Positions 5,697-15,493 of a stretch of DNA of 55,833 nt are shown here, one piece after another. The notes under the pieces are model-generated. The model was not told where the DNA came from, did no database searches, and saw only the letters and a list, made by a program, of their open reading frames with translations. The stretch lies in the NCBI GenBank assembly GCA_016213505.1, contig JACRAF010000035.1:1-55833 (forward strand). Reading direction: 5' to 3'. Made by a program: the position numbers and the translations under genes. Position 1 is the stretch's first letter; every line of letters begins with the position of its first letter. Source of the DNA: Devosia nanyangense. GTDB lineage: Bacteria; Pseudomonadota; Alphaproteobacteria; Rhizobiales; Devosiaceae.

Positions 5697-8108
5697 CTAC
5701 ACAAAATATGCATCCGCGATCAGCCCCGCCAGCCGCCCGATTTCGGCGCCGAGTTCGGTGAGCCGGGCGGAGGTCATGTCCTCGGGCTCGGCGACGCGCA
5801 GCTCGGTGTGGAGTTCGAGCACCGCTTTGGCGGCGGTCGAGAGCTGGCCGTCCTCGATGCCGCCGGGCAGCTTTTCGATCTGCTCGCGCAGTTCGGCGAC
5901 CTGGAACAGCACCGAGCGCGGATTGAGCGGATCGAGCACTAGGAGGTCGATGTAGGAGTTCGTTCCAGCGCTCACATTATAGCGGCGGCGATGAGTCATG
6001 ACGCTGTCGCCGATCTCGAGCAGCATGTCGAGCGCGCCGTCGGGCGCGTCCTCGCGCGTCAGCCAACGGGTGATGCCGGCGATCTGGATGCCGCGTTCGA
6101 GCCGGCGGCCGATCTCGAGAAAGCGCCAGCCGGCGAAGCGGTACATGTTCTCGTGCACGAGCCCCGAGAAGCCGGCGAGCTTGCGCAGCAGCACCGTCAT
6201 CGCCCGCGTGGCGTCGTCGCCCAGTTGCACGCGGGCGGCGAAATTGCGCGAGGTCTTGCGCAGGTCGGCCAGCGCCAGCCAGCCGTCGGGCGAGAAGCGG
6301 TCGCGGATCTGGCTGGCCGAATGCACGGCGCTTTCGATCGAGTCGAGCAGGCCCTTGGGCAGCGGCTCGGCGGCGTCGACGTCGATCGAGTCGAGATAGG
6401 TGCGGGTGTCCTTGAGCAGCGGCAGATCCGGATTGGAGACCTCAGCCAGCCGCGCATTGTAGGCGCGCAGGATGCGCACAGTCGCCTCGCAGCGCTCGGC
6501 ATAGCGGCCGAGCCAGATGAGATTGTCGGCAGCGCGGCTGGGGAGACTGCCGGCCTCGGTGCGGACCAGCTTTTCGCCCTCGCGCGGCAGGAGCGTGACG
6601 TGCTCCACCGGGTTCCCGCTCACCACCCAGACGTCGGCCGCCTGGCCGCCGCGCTGCATGGCGATGGCGGCGGAGTCGAGGCTCGAGCCGACCCGCGCGA
6701 AGCCGCCGGGCATGATGGTCCAGCCCTTGGCGGTGCGCGCCGCGTAGACGCGCAGTGAGATCGGCCGCGGTTCGAGCCGCCCGCCGACATAGACCGGCGC
6801 GGTCGAGAGCGTCACCGGCTCCTGGCCGACGAACTGGCCGCCCTCCTCGGTCAGCCGGCGGATCAGCGCGGCGCGCGGATCGGGATCGAGGGCGGCGCCG
6901 AGCACCGTCGACTGATGGTCGTCGATCGGCAGCGTGGTCGAGAAGGCCGGACCGATCATCATGCGGTCGAAATGATCGAGCACGTGCTGGCGCTCGACCT
7001 CCTGTCCGCACCACCAGGTGGCGATGGTCGGCAGTTCCAGCGGTGCGCCGAGCAGGGCCCGGCTCAGCTGCGGCATGAAGGCGGCAAGGGCGCGGGTTTC
7101 GAGGATGCCCGAACCGATGGCGTTGACCATCGAAATGGAGCCCTGCCGGAGGGCCTCGGTCATGCCGGGGGTGCCGATGCGGCTGTCGTAACGCAGTTCC
7201 AGTGGATCGGTGAAACTGGCGTCCATGCGCCGCCAGAGCACGCTCACCGGCTTCAGCCCGGCGACGGTGCGCACCATCACCTCGCCGTTCTCGACGAGAA
7301 GGTCCTCGCCCTCGAGCAGCATGAAGCCGAGATAGCGCGCGATATAGGCGTGCTCGAAATAGGTCTCGTTGTGCTGGCCGGGAGTTAGGATACCGACGCG
7401 GCCGTCGTGCTTGCGCGCCTCGCCGTTGAGCGCGTCGCGGAAATCGCGGAAGAACCCGGCGAGCCGGTGCACGTGCATTTTGGCGTAGATGTCCGAGAGC
7501 GCGCGCGTCGTCGCCACGCGGTTCTCGAGGGCGAAGCCGGCGCCCGAGGGTGCCTGGGTGCGGTCGCCCAGCACCCACCAGCCGCCATCGGGTCCGCGCC
7601 CGAGCTCGAAGGCGCAGAAATGGAGATAGTGGCCGCTCGCCGGCTTGATGCCGACCACCGGCCGCAGGAACTCAGGATTGCGGGCGATCAGCTCGGGCGG
7701 CAGCACGCCGCGCGCAACGAGGTGGTTGTCGCCATAAATGTCGGCGACGATCTTCTCCAGCAGCTCGGCGCGCTGGGTCAGGCCATGGGTGATCAGCTGC
7801 CAGTCGCTCTCGTCGATGATCAGCGGCACATGGGCGAGCGGCCAGGCCCGCTCCTTGCCTTCGGCGCCATCATATTTGCGATAAAAGACGCCCGCATCGC
7901 GCAGATACTGGTCGGCACGATCGAAACGCGCGGTCAATCCCTCAGGCCCGAGCTCGTCGAAGCCGGCCAGCAACTGGGTCCAGCCGGGCCGGATATTGCC
8001 CGCCGGATCGACCATTTCGTCGGGGATATCGTGCAACGGGCGGTAATCCGCCGCTAGGCCCGGCCGGCCCGACCTGTTCGCCGTTGTACGTTGATTCCGT
8101 TTGTCCAT
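5697..8108 (-). CDS. Circularly permuted ATP-grasp + alpha-E domain fusion protein
   Basis: An 803-aa protein joining two modules that are often separate genes. Residues about 20-480 are a circularly permuted type 2 ATP-grasp (DUF404/DUF407-like; blocks with VPLIIDESDWQ, NHLVARGVLPPELI, GRVGILTPGQHNETYFEHAYIA and SISMVNAIGSGILE). Residues about 520-800 are an all-helical alpha-E (DUF403) domain starting at AADNLIWLGRYAERCE. ATP-grasp enzymes of this class are expected to form an amide or peptide bond via an acyl-phosphate; the alpha-E partner has no known activity. The gene starts with ATG at 8108. The next gene upstream is the mazF-like toxin (67-bp gap), which separates it from the transglutaminase-DUF2126 partner. 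Confidence 0.9.
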   Translation of the reverse strand: MDKRNQRTTANRSGRPGLAADYRPLHDIPDEMVDPAGNIRPGWTQLLAGFDELGPEGLTARFDRADQYLRDAGVFYRKYDGAEGKERAWPLAHVPLIIDESDWQLITHGLTQRAELLEKIVADIYGDNHLVARGVLPPELIARNPEFLRPVVGIKPASGHYLHFCAFELGRGPDGGWWVLGDRTQAPSGAGFALENRVATTRALSDIYAKMHVHRLAGFFRDFRDALNGEARKHDGRVGILTPGQHNETYFEHAYIARYLGFMLLEGEDLLVENGEVMVRTVAGLKPVSVLWRRMDASFTDPLELRYDSRIGTPGMTEALRQGSISMVNAIGSGILETRALAAFMPQLSRALLGAPLELPTIATWWCGQEVERQHVLDHFDRMMIGPAFSTTLPIDDHQSTVLGAALDPDPRAALIRRLTEEGGQFVGQEPVTLSTAPVYVGGRLEPRPISLRVYAARTAKGWTIMPGGFARVGSSLDSAAIAMQRGGQAADVWVVSGNPVEHVTLLPREGEKLVRTEAGSLPSRAADNLIWLGRYAERCEATVRILRAYNARLAEVSNPDLPLLKDTRTYLDSIDVDAAEPLPKGLLDSIESAVHSASQIRDRFSPDGWLALADLRKTSRNFAARVQLGDDATRAMTVLLRKLAGFSGLVHENMYRFAGWRFLEIGRRLERGIQIAGITRWLTREDAPDGALDMLLEIGDSVMTHRRRYNVSAGTNSYIDLLVLDPLNPRSVLFQVAELREQIEKLPGGIEDGQLSTAAKAVLELHTELRVAEPEDMTSARLTELGAEIGRLAGLIADAYFV

Positions 8109-8175
8109 CAGTGCATCGCTACTGGAAGCGCCTGCGATCGCAAGTGGATTTAGAGGAAATCGTCAAGCGATGCCT

Positions 8176-8502
8176 TCAGTCTGCCAAGCCAAAGAACACG
8201 GCGATGCTGCGGTTGACCCGCTCCATGTCCTCGGCGCTGAGCCGGCCGACAACGGCAGTCACTTTGGCCAGCCTAACCGGCTGAATCTTGTCGATCATGA
8301 CCTGGGACCGCTCTCGCAGGCCATTGGTGGTCGACGGGTCGATGGAGGGGCGCAAGTTGGGCACGTTGGTCAGGGTCGAGGTGATCAATGCGGCTGCAAT
8401 CGTATCGAACGCCTCGATTGCATCCGACTGAACGACGAGGACGGGTCTGGGCTTTCCGTAGTCGCCTTGCCCCGCGGCTATGACTACGTCTCCACGCTTC
8501 AT
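8176..8502 (-). CDS. MazF/PemK-family toxin (endoribonuclease)
   Basis: A 108-aa protein opening MKRGDVVIAAGQGDYGKPRPVLVVQ, the conserved MazF/PemK start, with the downstream ITSTLTN and RSQVMIDKIQPV blocks that form the SH3-like toxin fold. Family members cut mRNA at short sequence motifs and are neutralised by the co-encoded antitoxin. The start codon overlaps the antitoxin stop (ATGA), which assures coupled synthesis. It sits within the ATP-grasp/transglutaminase island, an unusual place for a toxin-antitoxin pair. Confidence 0.9.
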   Translation of the reverse strand: MKRGDVVIAAGQGDYGKPRPVLVVQSDAIEAFDTIAAALITSTLTNVPNLRPSIDPSTTNGLRERSQVMIDKIQPVRLAKVTAVVGRLSAEDMERVNRSIAVFFGLAD

Positions 8503-8762
8503 TTCTTCTCGTTACGCGAGGCTTGATCCCTTGCTTCCATGGCCTCGACGTCTGCCAGCGTTTCTTCCCAGACCGCATCCATGCGTTCCTGCAGGTCGAT
8601 GTCCTTGGCATCCGACTGGGCGATGAGACGTGCTTCCCGCGCGAGTTCGGCGCGGAACGTCGGATCGCGAGTGTCCGGGAGCCAGAGTTGAACGGGCCGC
8701 AGCCCAGCCGCCCGCAAGGCTTCCCGCCGCTTCTGAACTCTCTGGTTGACCGGTGTTCCCAT
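8499..8762 (-). CDS. MazE-family (DUF3018) antitoxin
   Basis: An 87-aa protein starting MGTPVNQRVQKRREALRAAG. The run with LRPVQLWLPDTRDP is characteristic of the DUF3018 antitoxins paired with PemK/MazF. The N-terminal half should bind DNA; the charged C-terminal tail (EAMEARDQASRNEKK) should wrap the toxin. The ATG at 8762 is preferred over a TTG at 8768 because the AGGAG ribosome site abuts the TTG. A 16-bp palindrome just upstream is the obvious autoregulatory operator. Confidence 0.88.
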   Translation of the reverse strand: MGTPVNQRVQKRREALRAAGLRPVQLWLPDTRDPTFRAELAREARLIAQSDAKDIDLQERMDAVWEETLADVEAMEARDQASRNEKK

Positions 8763-8771
8763 GATCAACTC

Positions 8772-8787
8772 CTGTTACATGTAACAG
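8772..8787. promoter_or_regulatory. Perfect 16-bp palindrome, probable antitoxin operator
   Basis: CTGTTACATGTAACAG is perfectly symmetric (centre between 8779 and 8780), overlaps the region just before the antitoxin ribosome site and lies 22 bp past the stop of the transglutaminase-DUF2126 gene. Position and symmetry fit autorepression by the antitoxin dimer. Confidence 0.75.
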
Positions 8788-8808
8788 TAGTCGTCCGCGT
8801 CCATTCCG

Positions 8809-11800
8809 TCAACCAATCGGCCGCCTCAAATCCAGCGTGAGCGGGAATTCGCCGGCGACTTCCATAGGCGGCGGGGCGAAGCCGCCGGGGGTGTGACCCT
8901 CGGCGACAAAGCGGGCAAGGCGGCGGGCCTCGGCCTCGTTGCCGTTGACCGGGAAAGTCTCGTAGTTGCGGCCGCCGGGGTGGGCGGTGTGATAGACGCA
9001 GCCGCCGATCGAGCGGCCGGTCCAAATGTCGTAGATGTCGAAGGTCAGCGGCGCGTTGACCGGCAGTTTCGGGTGGAGGCCCGAGGCGGGTTGCCACGCC
9101 TTGAACCGTACGCCGGCAACGGAAAGGCCCGCTGTGCCGGTCGGTGTCAGCGGCACGCGGCGGCGATTGCAGGTGACGACGTAGCGGTCGGGGTCGGCGC
9201 CCTCGAGCTTGACTTGCAGGCGTTCGACGGAGCTGTCGACGAAGCGCACTGTGCCGCCGATGGCGCCCTGTTCGCCCATCACATGCCAGGGCTCGAGCGC
9301 CTGGTTGAGGGTGAGCTTCATGCCGGCGTATTCGGCTTCGCCGCAGAACGGGAAGCGGAACTCGAGTTGCGCGGCGAACCATTCCGGCTCGAGGTCGAAG
9401 CCGTGCTGGCGGAGGTCGTCGAGTACGTCGAGGAAATCGGCCCAGACAAACTGAGGCAACATGAAGCGGTCGTGCAGCGTCGTGCCCCACCGGATCAACT
9501 TGCCGTCGATTGGCGCGGTCCAGAATCGCGCGATCAGCGCCCGCACCAGCAGTTGCTGCGCAAGATTCATCCGCGCATTGGGCGGCATCTCGAAGCCGCG
9601 GAACTCGACCAGCCCAAGCCGGCCGGTCGGCCCGTCGGGCGAATAGAGCTTGTCGATGCAGATTTCCGAGCGATGGGTATTGCCAGTGACGTCGACGAGC
9701 AGGTTGCGGAACAGGCGGTCGACGAGCCAGGGGGTGGGCGCGATACCCTTCCCCGGCGCCGGCACCTGGCTCAGCGCGATCTCGAGTTCGTAGAGGCTGT
9801 CGTGCCGCGCCTCGTCGATGCGCGGCGCCGGCGACGTCGGGCCGATGAAGAGGCCCGAGAACAGATAGCTCAGCGAGGGGTGATGCTGCCAGTGCAGCAC
9901 CAGCGATTTGAGCAGATCGGGCCGGCGGAGGAACGGCGAGTCCGAAGGGGTCGCGCCGCCGACCACGACGTGATTGCCGCCGCCGGTGCCGGTATGTTTG
10001 CCGTCGATCATGAACTTGTCGGCGCCCAGCCGGCTGAGCCGCGCCTCTTCATAGATCGCCGTCGTCGTCGCCACCGCGTCGTCCCAGTTCGCCGCAGGGT
10101 GGATGTTGACCTCGATGACCCCGGGGTCGGGCGCGACGCGGACGACGTTGAGGCGCGGATCGAAGGGCGGGGCGTAGCCCTCGATCTTGACCGGTAGCCC
10201 GACGGCCCTCGCCGATTCCTCGGCCGCGGCGATGAGTTCGAGGTAATCCTCGAGTTCCTCGACCGGCGGCAGGAAGACGCACAGGTGCCCGTCGCGGACC
10301 TCGACGGTCACCGCGGTGCGCACCTCGCCCTCGATCTCCGAGATCACCTGCTCGGCGCGCTCCTGCTGGTTGCCGGCATCGGCAGTGAATGATGCCGTGG
10401 GTTGGGCCTTGGAACGCAACAGCTTTTCGGCCTCAGGCAGCTCGCCCACCGGCTGCATCGGATCGCGCGGCACGACATGCGGATAGGACGTGGCGCCCAG
10501 GTGCTTCAGCGAAGTCAATGGCAGGCGGTAGCCGGCGGGGGAATCGCCCGGCGCGAGGAACAGCTTGCCGCGCCGGGTCTTCCACTTCTCGCTGACCCAG
10601 CGCGACTGCGCTGCAATGGCGTTCCAGCGTTGCACGGGCAGGACATAGCCGGTTGGCCTGGTGAGACCTCGGTCGAACACATTTGCCATGCGCGAGCGGG
10701 CCTCGGCATCGGCCAGCTCGGAGTTGGTAGGATCGACATTGCCAGGGAGTTTTGCCTCCGTCAGCAGCCACTCGCCTGGGTCTTCGTAGGCGGCATCGAT
10801 GGTCTCGCCGCTCAGGCCCAGATTGCTGGCGAAGCTGGCGAGGAACTTCCCGGCGCTCTCGTCGGTTGCCGGCGTCTTCTCGGCTTCCTTGGCCACCAGA
10901 GCTTCGTCGCGCCAGATCGGCTTGCCGTCGCGCCGCCAGTAGAGCGAAAAGGTCCAGCGCGGCAAGGTCTCGCCGGGATACCATTTGCCTTGGCCGTAGT
11001 GGAGGAAGCCGCCGGGCGCAAATCTTTCCCGCAGTCGGCGGATCAGCGCATCGGCCTTGGCGCGCTTGGTCGGGCCGACCGCGTCGGTGTTCCATTCCCC
11101 GCTCTCGAAATCGTCGATCGACACGAAGGTCGGCTCGCCCCCCATGGTGAGGCGAACGTCGTTCTGTTGCAGAACCGCATCGACTTTGTGGCCAAGCTCG
11201 TTGAGCCGCGTCCAGCTCTCATCGGAGAAGGGTTTCGTGATGCGCGGATGCTCGGCGACCCGCGTTACCTTCATGTCGAAGGCGAAATCGACATTGGCAA
11301 AACTTGCGAAACCCGAGATTGGCGCGGCGTTGCGGTAGTGCGGCGTCGCCGCCAGCGGGATGTGGCTCTCGCCGGTCAGCAGGCCCGAGGTCGGATCGAG
11401 CCCGATCCAGCCGGCGCCGGGCAGGTACACCTCGCACCAGGCATGGAGATCGGTGAAATCGTGGTCGGTGCCCGGGGGGCCATCGAGCGAGACGAGGTCG
11501 GGCTTGAGTTGGATCAGGTACCCCGAGACGAAGCGCGCCGCAAAGCCCAGATGGCGCAGCGCCTCGACCAGCAGCCAGCCGGAATCTCGGCAACTTCCCT
11601 GCGCCCGTAACAGGGTTTCTTCCGGTTCATAGACGCCGGTTTCCATGCGCACGATATAGCCGATGCGGCTTTGCACATGGGCATTGAGCTGGGTGACGAA
11701 GTCGACGGTGTTGCGCGGCGTCCGGTCGACGCCCGCCAGGAACGCGCTCAGCAGCGGCCCGGCCGGCTGCGGCCGCATGTAGATCGAAAGGTCATTGACC

Positions 11801-12129
11801 AGCGATTCCGGGTACTGGAAAGGCCATATGTTCGCTGTTTCTTCGACGAAGAAGTCGAAGGGGTTGTACACCGTCATGTCGGCGACGAGATCGACCTCGA
11901 TCTTGAGTTCGGTCACCGGGTCGGGAAACACGTGCCGGCTCAGCCAGTTGCCGTAGGGGTCCTGCTGCAGGTTGACGAAGTGCTTTTCGGGAAGGACCTT
12001 GAGCGAGTGGCTCAGCACCCTGGTCCTGGAATGCGGCGCCGGCTTCAGGCGGATGATCTGCGGCTGCAAAAAGACCGGACGGTCGTACTTGTAGTGCGTG
12101 AGATGATAGATCGCGGCTTTGATCGACAA
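8809..12129 (-). CDS. Transglutaminase-like protein with C-terminal DUF2126
   Basis: A 1106-aa protein. Residues 1-120 are the transglutaminase-associated N-terminal domain, and about 130-260 the papain-like core with C180 ([10 protein letters not shown]), H229 (DLHAWCEV) and D245 (GLDPTSG). The rest (about 300-1106) is DUF2126, recognisable by [24 protein letters not shown]-like [15 protein letters not shown] and the C-terminal blocks around [18 protein letters not shown]2126 resembles amidoligase/glutamine synthetase-type folds, so the protein may both ligate and cleave peptide bonds. The start is a TTG at 12129, since homologues begin at this sequence and no other upstream codon fits. It is the first gene of the minus-strand island and divergent from the LysR gene. 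Confidence 0.9.
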   Translation of the reverse strand: MSIKAAIYHLTHYKYDRPVFLQPQIIRLKPAPHSRTRVLSHSLKVLPEKHFVNLQQDPYGNWLSRHVFPDPVTELKIEVDLVADMTVYNPFDFFVEETANIWPFQYPESLVNDLSIYMRPQPAGPLLSAFLAGVDRTPRNTVDFVTQLNAHVQSRIGYIVRMETGVYEPEETLLRAQGSCRDSGWLLVEALRHLGFAARFVSGYLIQLKPDLVSLDGPPGTDHDFTDLHAWCEVYLPGAGWIGLDPTSGLLTGESHIPLAATPHYRNAAPISGFASFANVDFAFDMKVTRVAEHPRITKPFSDESWTRLNELGHKVDAVLQQNDVRLTMGGEPTFVSIDDFESGEWNTDAVGPTKRAKADALIRRLRERFAPGGFLHYGQGKWYPGETLPRWTFSLYWRRDGKPIWRDEALVAKEAEKTPATDESAGKFLASFASNLGLSGETIDAAYEDPGEWLLTEAKLPGNVDPTNSELADAEARSRMANVFDRGLTRPTGYVLPVQRWNAIAAQSRWVSEKWKTRRGKLFLAPGDSPAGYRLPLTSLKHLGATSYPHVVPRDPMQPVGELPEAEKLLRSKAQPTASFTADAGNQQERAEQVISEIEGEVRTAVTVEVRDGHLCVFLPPVEELEDYLELIAAAEESARAVGLPVKIEGYAPPFDPRLNVVRVAPDPGVIEVNIHPAANWDDAVATTTAIYEEARLSRLGADKFMIDGKHTGTGGGNHVVVGGATPSDSPFLRRPDLLKSLVLHWQHHPSLSYLFSGLFIGPTSPAPRIDEARHDSLYELEIALSQVPAPGKGIAPTPWLVDRLFRNLLVDVTGNTHRSEICIDKLYSPDGPTGRLGLVEFRGFEMPPNARMNLAQQLLVRALIARFWTAPIDGKLIRWGTTLHDRFMLPQFVWADFLDVLDDLRQHGFDLEPEWFAAQLEFRFPFCGEAEYAGMKLTLNQALEPWHVMGEQGAIGGTVRFVDSSVERLQVKLEGADPDRYVVTCNRRRVPLTPTGTAGLSVAGVRFKAWQPASGLHPKLPVNAPLTFDIYDIWTGRSIGGCVYHTAHPGGRNYETFPVNGNEAEARRLARFVAEGHTPGGFAPPPMEVAGEFPLTLDLRRPIG

Positions 12130-12234
12130 GGTCGCTCGCTTCTGTACGCACAGGACTTCCCGATGCCGACCTTAGCGGGCGGGCCGGATCGCGTCGACCC
12201 TTCCCAACGCCCGGGCGCAGTGCATTAATCACCC

Positions 12235-13146
12235 ATGGCCTTCACCCTCCGGCAGCTCCAGTATTTTATCGCGGTGGCGGAGGAGGGGACCGTGTCGGGC
12301 GCGGCCCAGAGCCTGTCGATCAGCCAGTCCGCGGTGACCGATGCGATCAAGGAGCTCGAATCCGACCTCGGCGTGGCGCTGTTCGAGCGGCACCGGCGGG
12401 GGCTCAGCATCACCCACAAGGGCCACCAGTTCTTTCGCCATGCCAACCGCATCCTCGCCGACGTGCAGGATGCGCGGCGTAGCTTTGCCGGCGAAGATTC
12501 GGCGCCGCCGAGCCACCTCCATCTCGGCGTCACCTCGCTGGTGGCGGGCTATGTACTGTCGGACCTGCTGGCCCGCTTCCGCCGGGCCTATCCGGCGGCC
12601 GATGTCTCGGCGATCGAGGACAATGGCGACTATCTCGAGCACCTATTGATCGGTGGCGAACTCGACGTGGCGGTGATGGTCATCTCCAATCTGCGCGACC
12701 GGGTGGCGCTGCAGGCCGAGATCTTCGAGACCTCGCCTTACCGGCTTTGGCTTCCGCTCGGGCATCGGCTGGCGGCAGCCGACAGCATCGAGCTCGGCGA
12801 CATCGCGTCGGAGCCGCTGATCATGCTGACCGTCGACGAGACCGAGGAGAATACCGACAAGCTGCTGTCGGCGCTGGGCAGCAAGCCGCACGTGGCGTTC
12901 CGCACCCGATCGGTGGAAGCCGTGCGCAGCCTCGTCGCCACCGGCGCCGGGGTCGCGCTCCTGCCCGATCTGGTTTACCGTCCGTGGTCGCTCGAAGGCG
13001 ACCGGATCGAAAGCCGCGACATTTCGGGAGCGCTGCCGGTGGTGCAGGTGGGCATGGTCTGGCGCCGCGGTTCGGTACTGCCGCAGGCGGCACGCGATTT
13101 CATCGGCATCGCGCAGGCGCAGGTGGCGGCGCGGCAACGGAGCTAG
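12235..13146 (+). CDS. LysR-family transcriptional regulator
   Basis: A 303-aa protein. The N-terminal winged helix-turn-helix is complete (MAFTLRQLQYFIAVAEEGT, then AAQSLSISQSAVTDAIKELE and LFERHRRGLSITHKG). A substrate-binding-like effector domain covers about residues 90-295. It is encoded just upstream of, and in the same direction as, a polyamine-class ABC transporter with an aminobutyraldehyde dehydrogenase, so it probably controls that operon in response to an amine or amino acid. It is divergent from the transglutaminase-DUF2126 gene with a 105-bp gap and might also act there. The 124 bp between its stop and the transporter is AT-richer, with a likely promoter around 13155-13210. Confidence 0.92.
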   Translation: MAFTLRQLQYFIAVAEEGTVSGAAQSLSISQSAVTDAIKELESDLGVALFERHRRGLSITHKGHQFFRHANRILADVQDARRSFAGEDSAPPSHLHLGVTSLVAGYVLSDLLARFRRAYPAADVSAIEDNGDYLEHLLIGGELDVAVMVISNLRDRVALQAEIFETSPYRLWLPLGHRLAAADSIELGDIASEPLIMLTVDETEENTDKLLSALGSKPHVAFRTRSVEAVRSLVATGAGVALLPDLVYRPWSLEGDRIESRDISGALPVVQVGMVWRRGSVLPQAARDFIGIAQAQVAARQRS

Positions 13147-13270
13147 GTATCGGAATTTTCGATATTACCCTTCGGCCGAATGAATTTGCGATTGTTAACA
13201 CTCGTTATAGGCTCCCAATCGGGGAATGCCGGCGCGCATCGGCCCGGCTCCCGAGCAGGGAGAAGTTACG

Positions 13271-14437
13271 ATGAAATCCACTCTGAGGACGGGCACGGCG
13301 CTCGCCGTCATGCTGTCGATGAACGGCGCGGCGCTGGCGCAGGACATGCCGACCGCGGTCGGCGCGGGCGAGGGGGCGGTCAGTATCGTCGCCTGGGTCG
13401 GCTATATCGAGCGCGGCGAGAGCGATCCGACGATCGACTGGGTCACCGATTTCGAGAAGGCCACCAGCTGCAAGGTCTCGGTCAAGACCGCTGCAACTTC
13501 CGACGAAATGGTCACACTGATGAACAATGGCGGTTTCGACCTCGTCACCGCTTCGGGCGACGCTTCGCTGCGGCTTGTCGCCGGCAAGAAGGTGGTGCCG
13601 GTCAACACGGACCTGATCCCGAGCTGGAAAACGGTCGACGAGCGCCTCGCCAATTCGCCGTGGTACACGGTCGACGGCAAGCACTATGGCGTTCCCTACC
13701 AGTGGGGGCCGAACGTCCTGATGTACAACACCAAGGTGTTCCCGGAGGCGCCCAAGAGCTGGAGCGTGGTGTTCGAGGAGCAGAACCTGCCCGACGGCAA
13801 GACCAATGCCGGGCGCGTCCAGGCCTATGACGGCCCGATCTATATCGCCGACGCGGCGACCTACCTGATGACCAAGGACCCCTCGCTGGGGATCAAGGAT
13901 CCCTACGAGCTCAACGAGACTCAGTATGCGGCGGTTATCGAGTTGCTGAAGGGCCAGCGTAAGCTGGTCGGCCGCTACTGGCACGACGCGGCGGTGCAGA
14001 TCGACGACTTCAACACCGAGGGTGTCGTGGCCTCGGGCAGCTGGCCGTATCAGGTCGGGGCGCTGCTCTATCAGGATCCGCCGGCGCCGGTGGGCTCGAC
14101 CATTCCGGCCGAAGGGGCAACGGGTTGGGCCGATACCACCATGCTTGCCGCCGACGCACCTCATCCGAACTGCGCATATATGTGGATGGAGCATTCGCTG
14201 CAGGCCAAGGTTCAGGGCGACGTTGCCTATTGGTTCGGCTCGGTGCCGGTGGTACCGGCGGCCTGCAAGGGCAATGAGCTGCTGACCGACGAAGGCTGCG
14301 CTGCCAACGGCTTCGACAATTTCGCCGCGATCAAGTTCTGGAAGACGCCGACCACCCAGTGCGCCACCCAGGGCGACCAGTGCGTGCCGTATTCGCGCTG
14401 GGTGTCGGACTATATCGGTGTGATGGGCGGGCAATAA
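13271..14437 (+). CDS. Polyamine-class ABC transporter substrate-binding protein (YdcS-like)
   Basis: A 388-aa periplasmic binding protein with a clear Sec signal (MKSTLRTGTALAVMLSMNGAALAQ, cleavage after ALA/AQ). The mature start SIVAWVGYIERGESDP and the GVPYQWGPNVLMYNTK block are typical of the spermidine/putrescine (PotD/YdcS) group. Two cysteine pairs near the C-terminus (CATQGDQC among them) suggest disulfides. The ATG at 13271 follows GGGAGAAG. It heads an operon with an ATPase, two permeases and a PatD-like dehydrogenase, the same order as E. coli ydcSTUV-patD, so putrescine or a related amine is the probable cargo. Confidence 0.88.
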   Translation: MKSTLRTGTALAVMLSMNGAALAQDMPTAVGAGEGAVSIVAWVGYIERGESDPTIDWVTDFEKATSCKVSVKTAATSDEMVTLMNNGGFDLVTASGDASLRLVAGKKVVPVNTDLIPSWKTVDERLANSPWYTVDGKHYGVPYQWGPNVLMYNTKVFPEAPKSWSVVFEEQNLPDGKTNAGRVQAYDGPIYIADAATYLMTKDPSLGIKDPYELNETQYAAVIELLKGQRKLVGRYWHDAAVQIDDFNTEGVVASGSWPYQVGALLYQDPPAPVGSTIPAEGATGWADTTMLAADAPHPNCAYMWMEHSLQAKVQGDVAYWFGSVPVVPAACKGNELLTDEGCAANGFDNFAAIKFWKTPTTQCATQGDQCVPYSRWVSDYIGVMGGQ

Positions 14438-14491
14438 CGCCAGTCTGAGGCGGGGCCTTGGCCTCGCCTCGTCCACACCGGGGCGGGGCAT

Positions 14492-15493
14492 ATGACGGCG
14501 GCCGTATCACTGCAGAAAGTCTCGCGCCATTTCGGGCTCGTCAAAGCGATGGACGAGGTCGATCTCGAGATCGTGCCGGGCGAGTTCTTCGCCATGCTCG
14601 GCCCGTCCGGGTCGGGCAAGACCACATGCCTCCGGCTGATCGCCGGCTTCGACCAGCCCAGTTCGGGGCACATCGAGATCTTCGGGGAGACGGCGGAGGG
14701 CGTGCCGCCGTACCGGCGCAACGTCAACACGGTGTTCCAGGACTACGCGCTGTTCCCGCATCTCAACGTCATCCAGAACGTCGCCTTTTCGCTGATGCTG
14801 AAGAAGGTGGCGAAGGCCGAGCGTCTCAAGCAGGCGGCCGCCGCGCTCGAGACGGTGAAACTTGGCGGCTATGGCGAGCGACGGCCGGGGCAGCTCTCGG
14901 GCGGCCAGCGGCAGCGCGTGGCGCTGGCCCGCGCCATCGTCAACCGGCCCAAAGTGCTGCTGCTCGACGAGCCGCTGGGGGCGCTCGACCTGAAGCTGCG
15001 CGAGAGCATGCAGGAAGAACTGAAGGCGCTGCAGAAATCACTCGGCATCACCTTCATCTTCGTCACGCACGACCAGGGCGAGGCGCTGTCGATGGCCGAC
15101 CGGGTGGCGGTGTTCAACGACGGCAAGGTGCAGCAGATCGGCACGCCGGAGGAAATCTACAAACGGCCGCAATCGCGCTTCGTTGCCGATTTCGTCGGCT
15201 CGTCCAATGTGCTGGCGCCGGACTTCGTCCAATCGATCCTCGGCGTCAGGCGCTGGGCCAGCCTCCGCCCCGAGGCGATCCATGTGATGGCGGCGGGCAC
15301 CAGCGCTTCGCGGATGACCGGCACCATCGTCACACGCAGCTATCTTGGCGCCGTGGTCCGGTTGCTCATCGATCTCAATGGAACATCGCTCCATGCCTCG
15401 GTGCCGTCGTCCGAGGCCGTTCCCGGCGAGGGCGAGAAGGTGACGCTCGGCTTTGCCAAGGACGCGATCCACTTGATGGAGAACGAGAAGTGA
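14492..15493 (+). CDS. ABC transporter ATP-binding protein (PotA/YdcT-like)
   Basis: A 333-aa ATPase: Walker A GPSGSGKTT near residues 37-45, Q-loop in TVFQDYALFPH, signature LSGGQRQR and Walker B LLLDEPLGALD, then a TOBE-type C-terminal domain (about 240-330). This is the usual PotA/MalK layout of polyamine-class importers. It is encoded between the binding protein and the permeases. Its TGA overlaps the GTG start of the next gene, indicating coupled translation. Confidence 0.93.
   Translation: MTAAVSLQKVSRHFGLVKAMDEVDLEIVPGEFFAMLGPSGSGKTTCLRLIAGFDQPSSGHIEIFGETAEGVPPYRRNVNTVFQDYALFPHLNVIQNVAFSLMLKKVAKAERLKQAAAALETVKLGGYGERRPGQLSGGQRQRVALARAIVNRPKVLLLDEPLGALDLKLRESMQEELKALQKSLGITFIFVTHDQGEALSMADRVAVFNDGKVQQIGTPEEIYKRPQSRFVADFVGSSNVLAPDFVQSILGVRRWASLRPEAIHVMAAGTSASRMTGTIVTRSYLGAVVRLLIDLNGTSLHASVPSSEAVPGEGEKVTLGFAKDAIHLMENEK

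Noticed and set aside
8893..10197. A 434-codon plus-strand open frame
   Set aside because: Shadow of the transglutaminase-DUF2126 gene; composition is typical antisense of GC-rich coding DNA.
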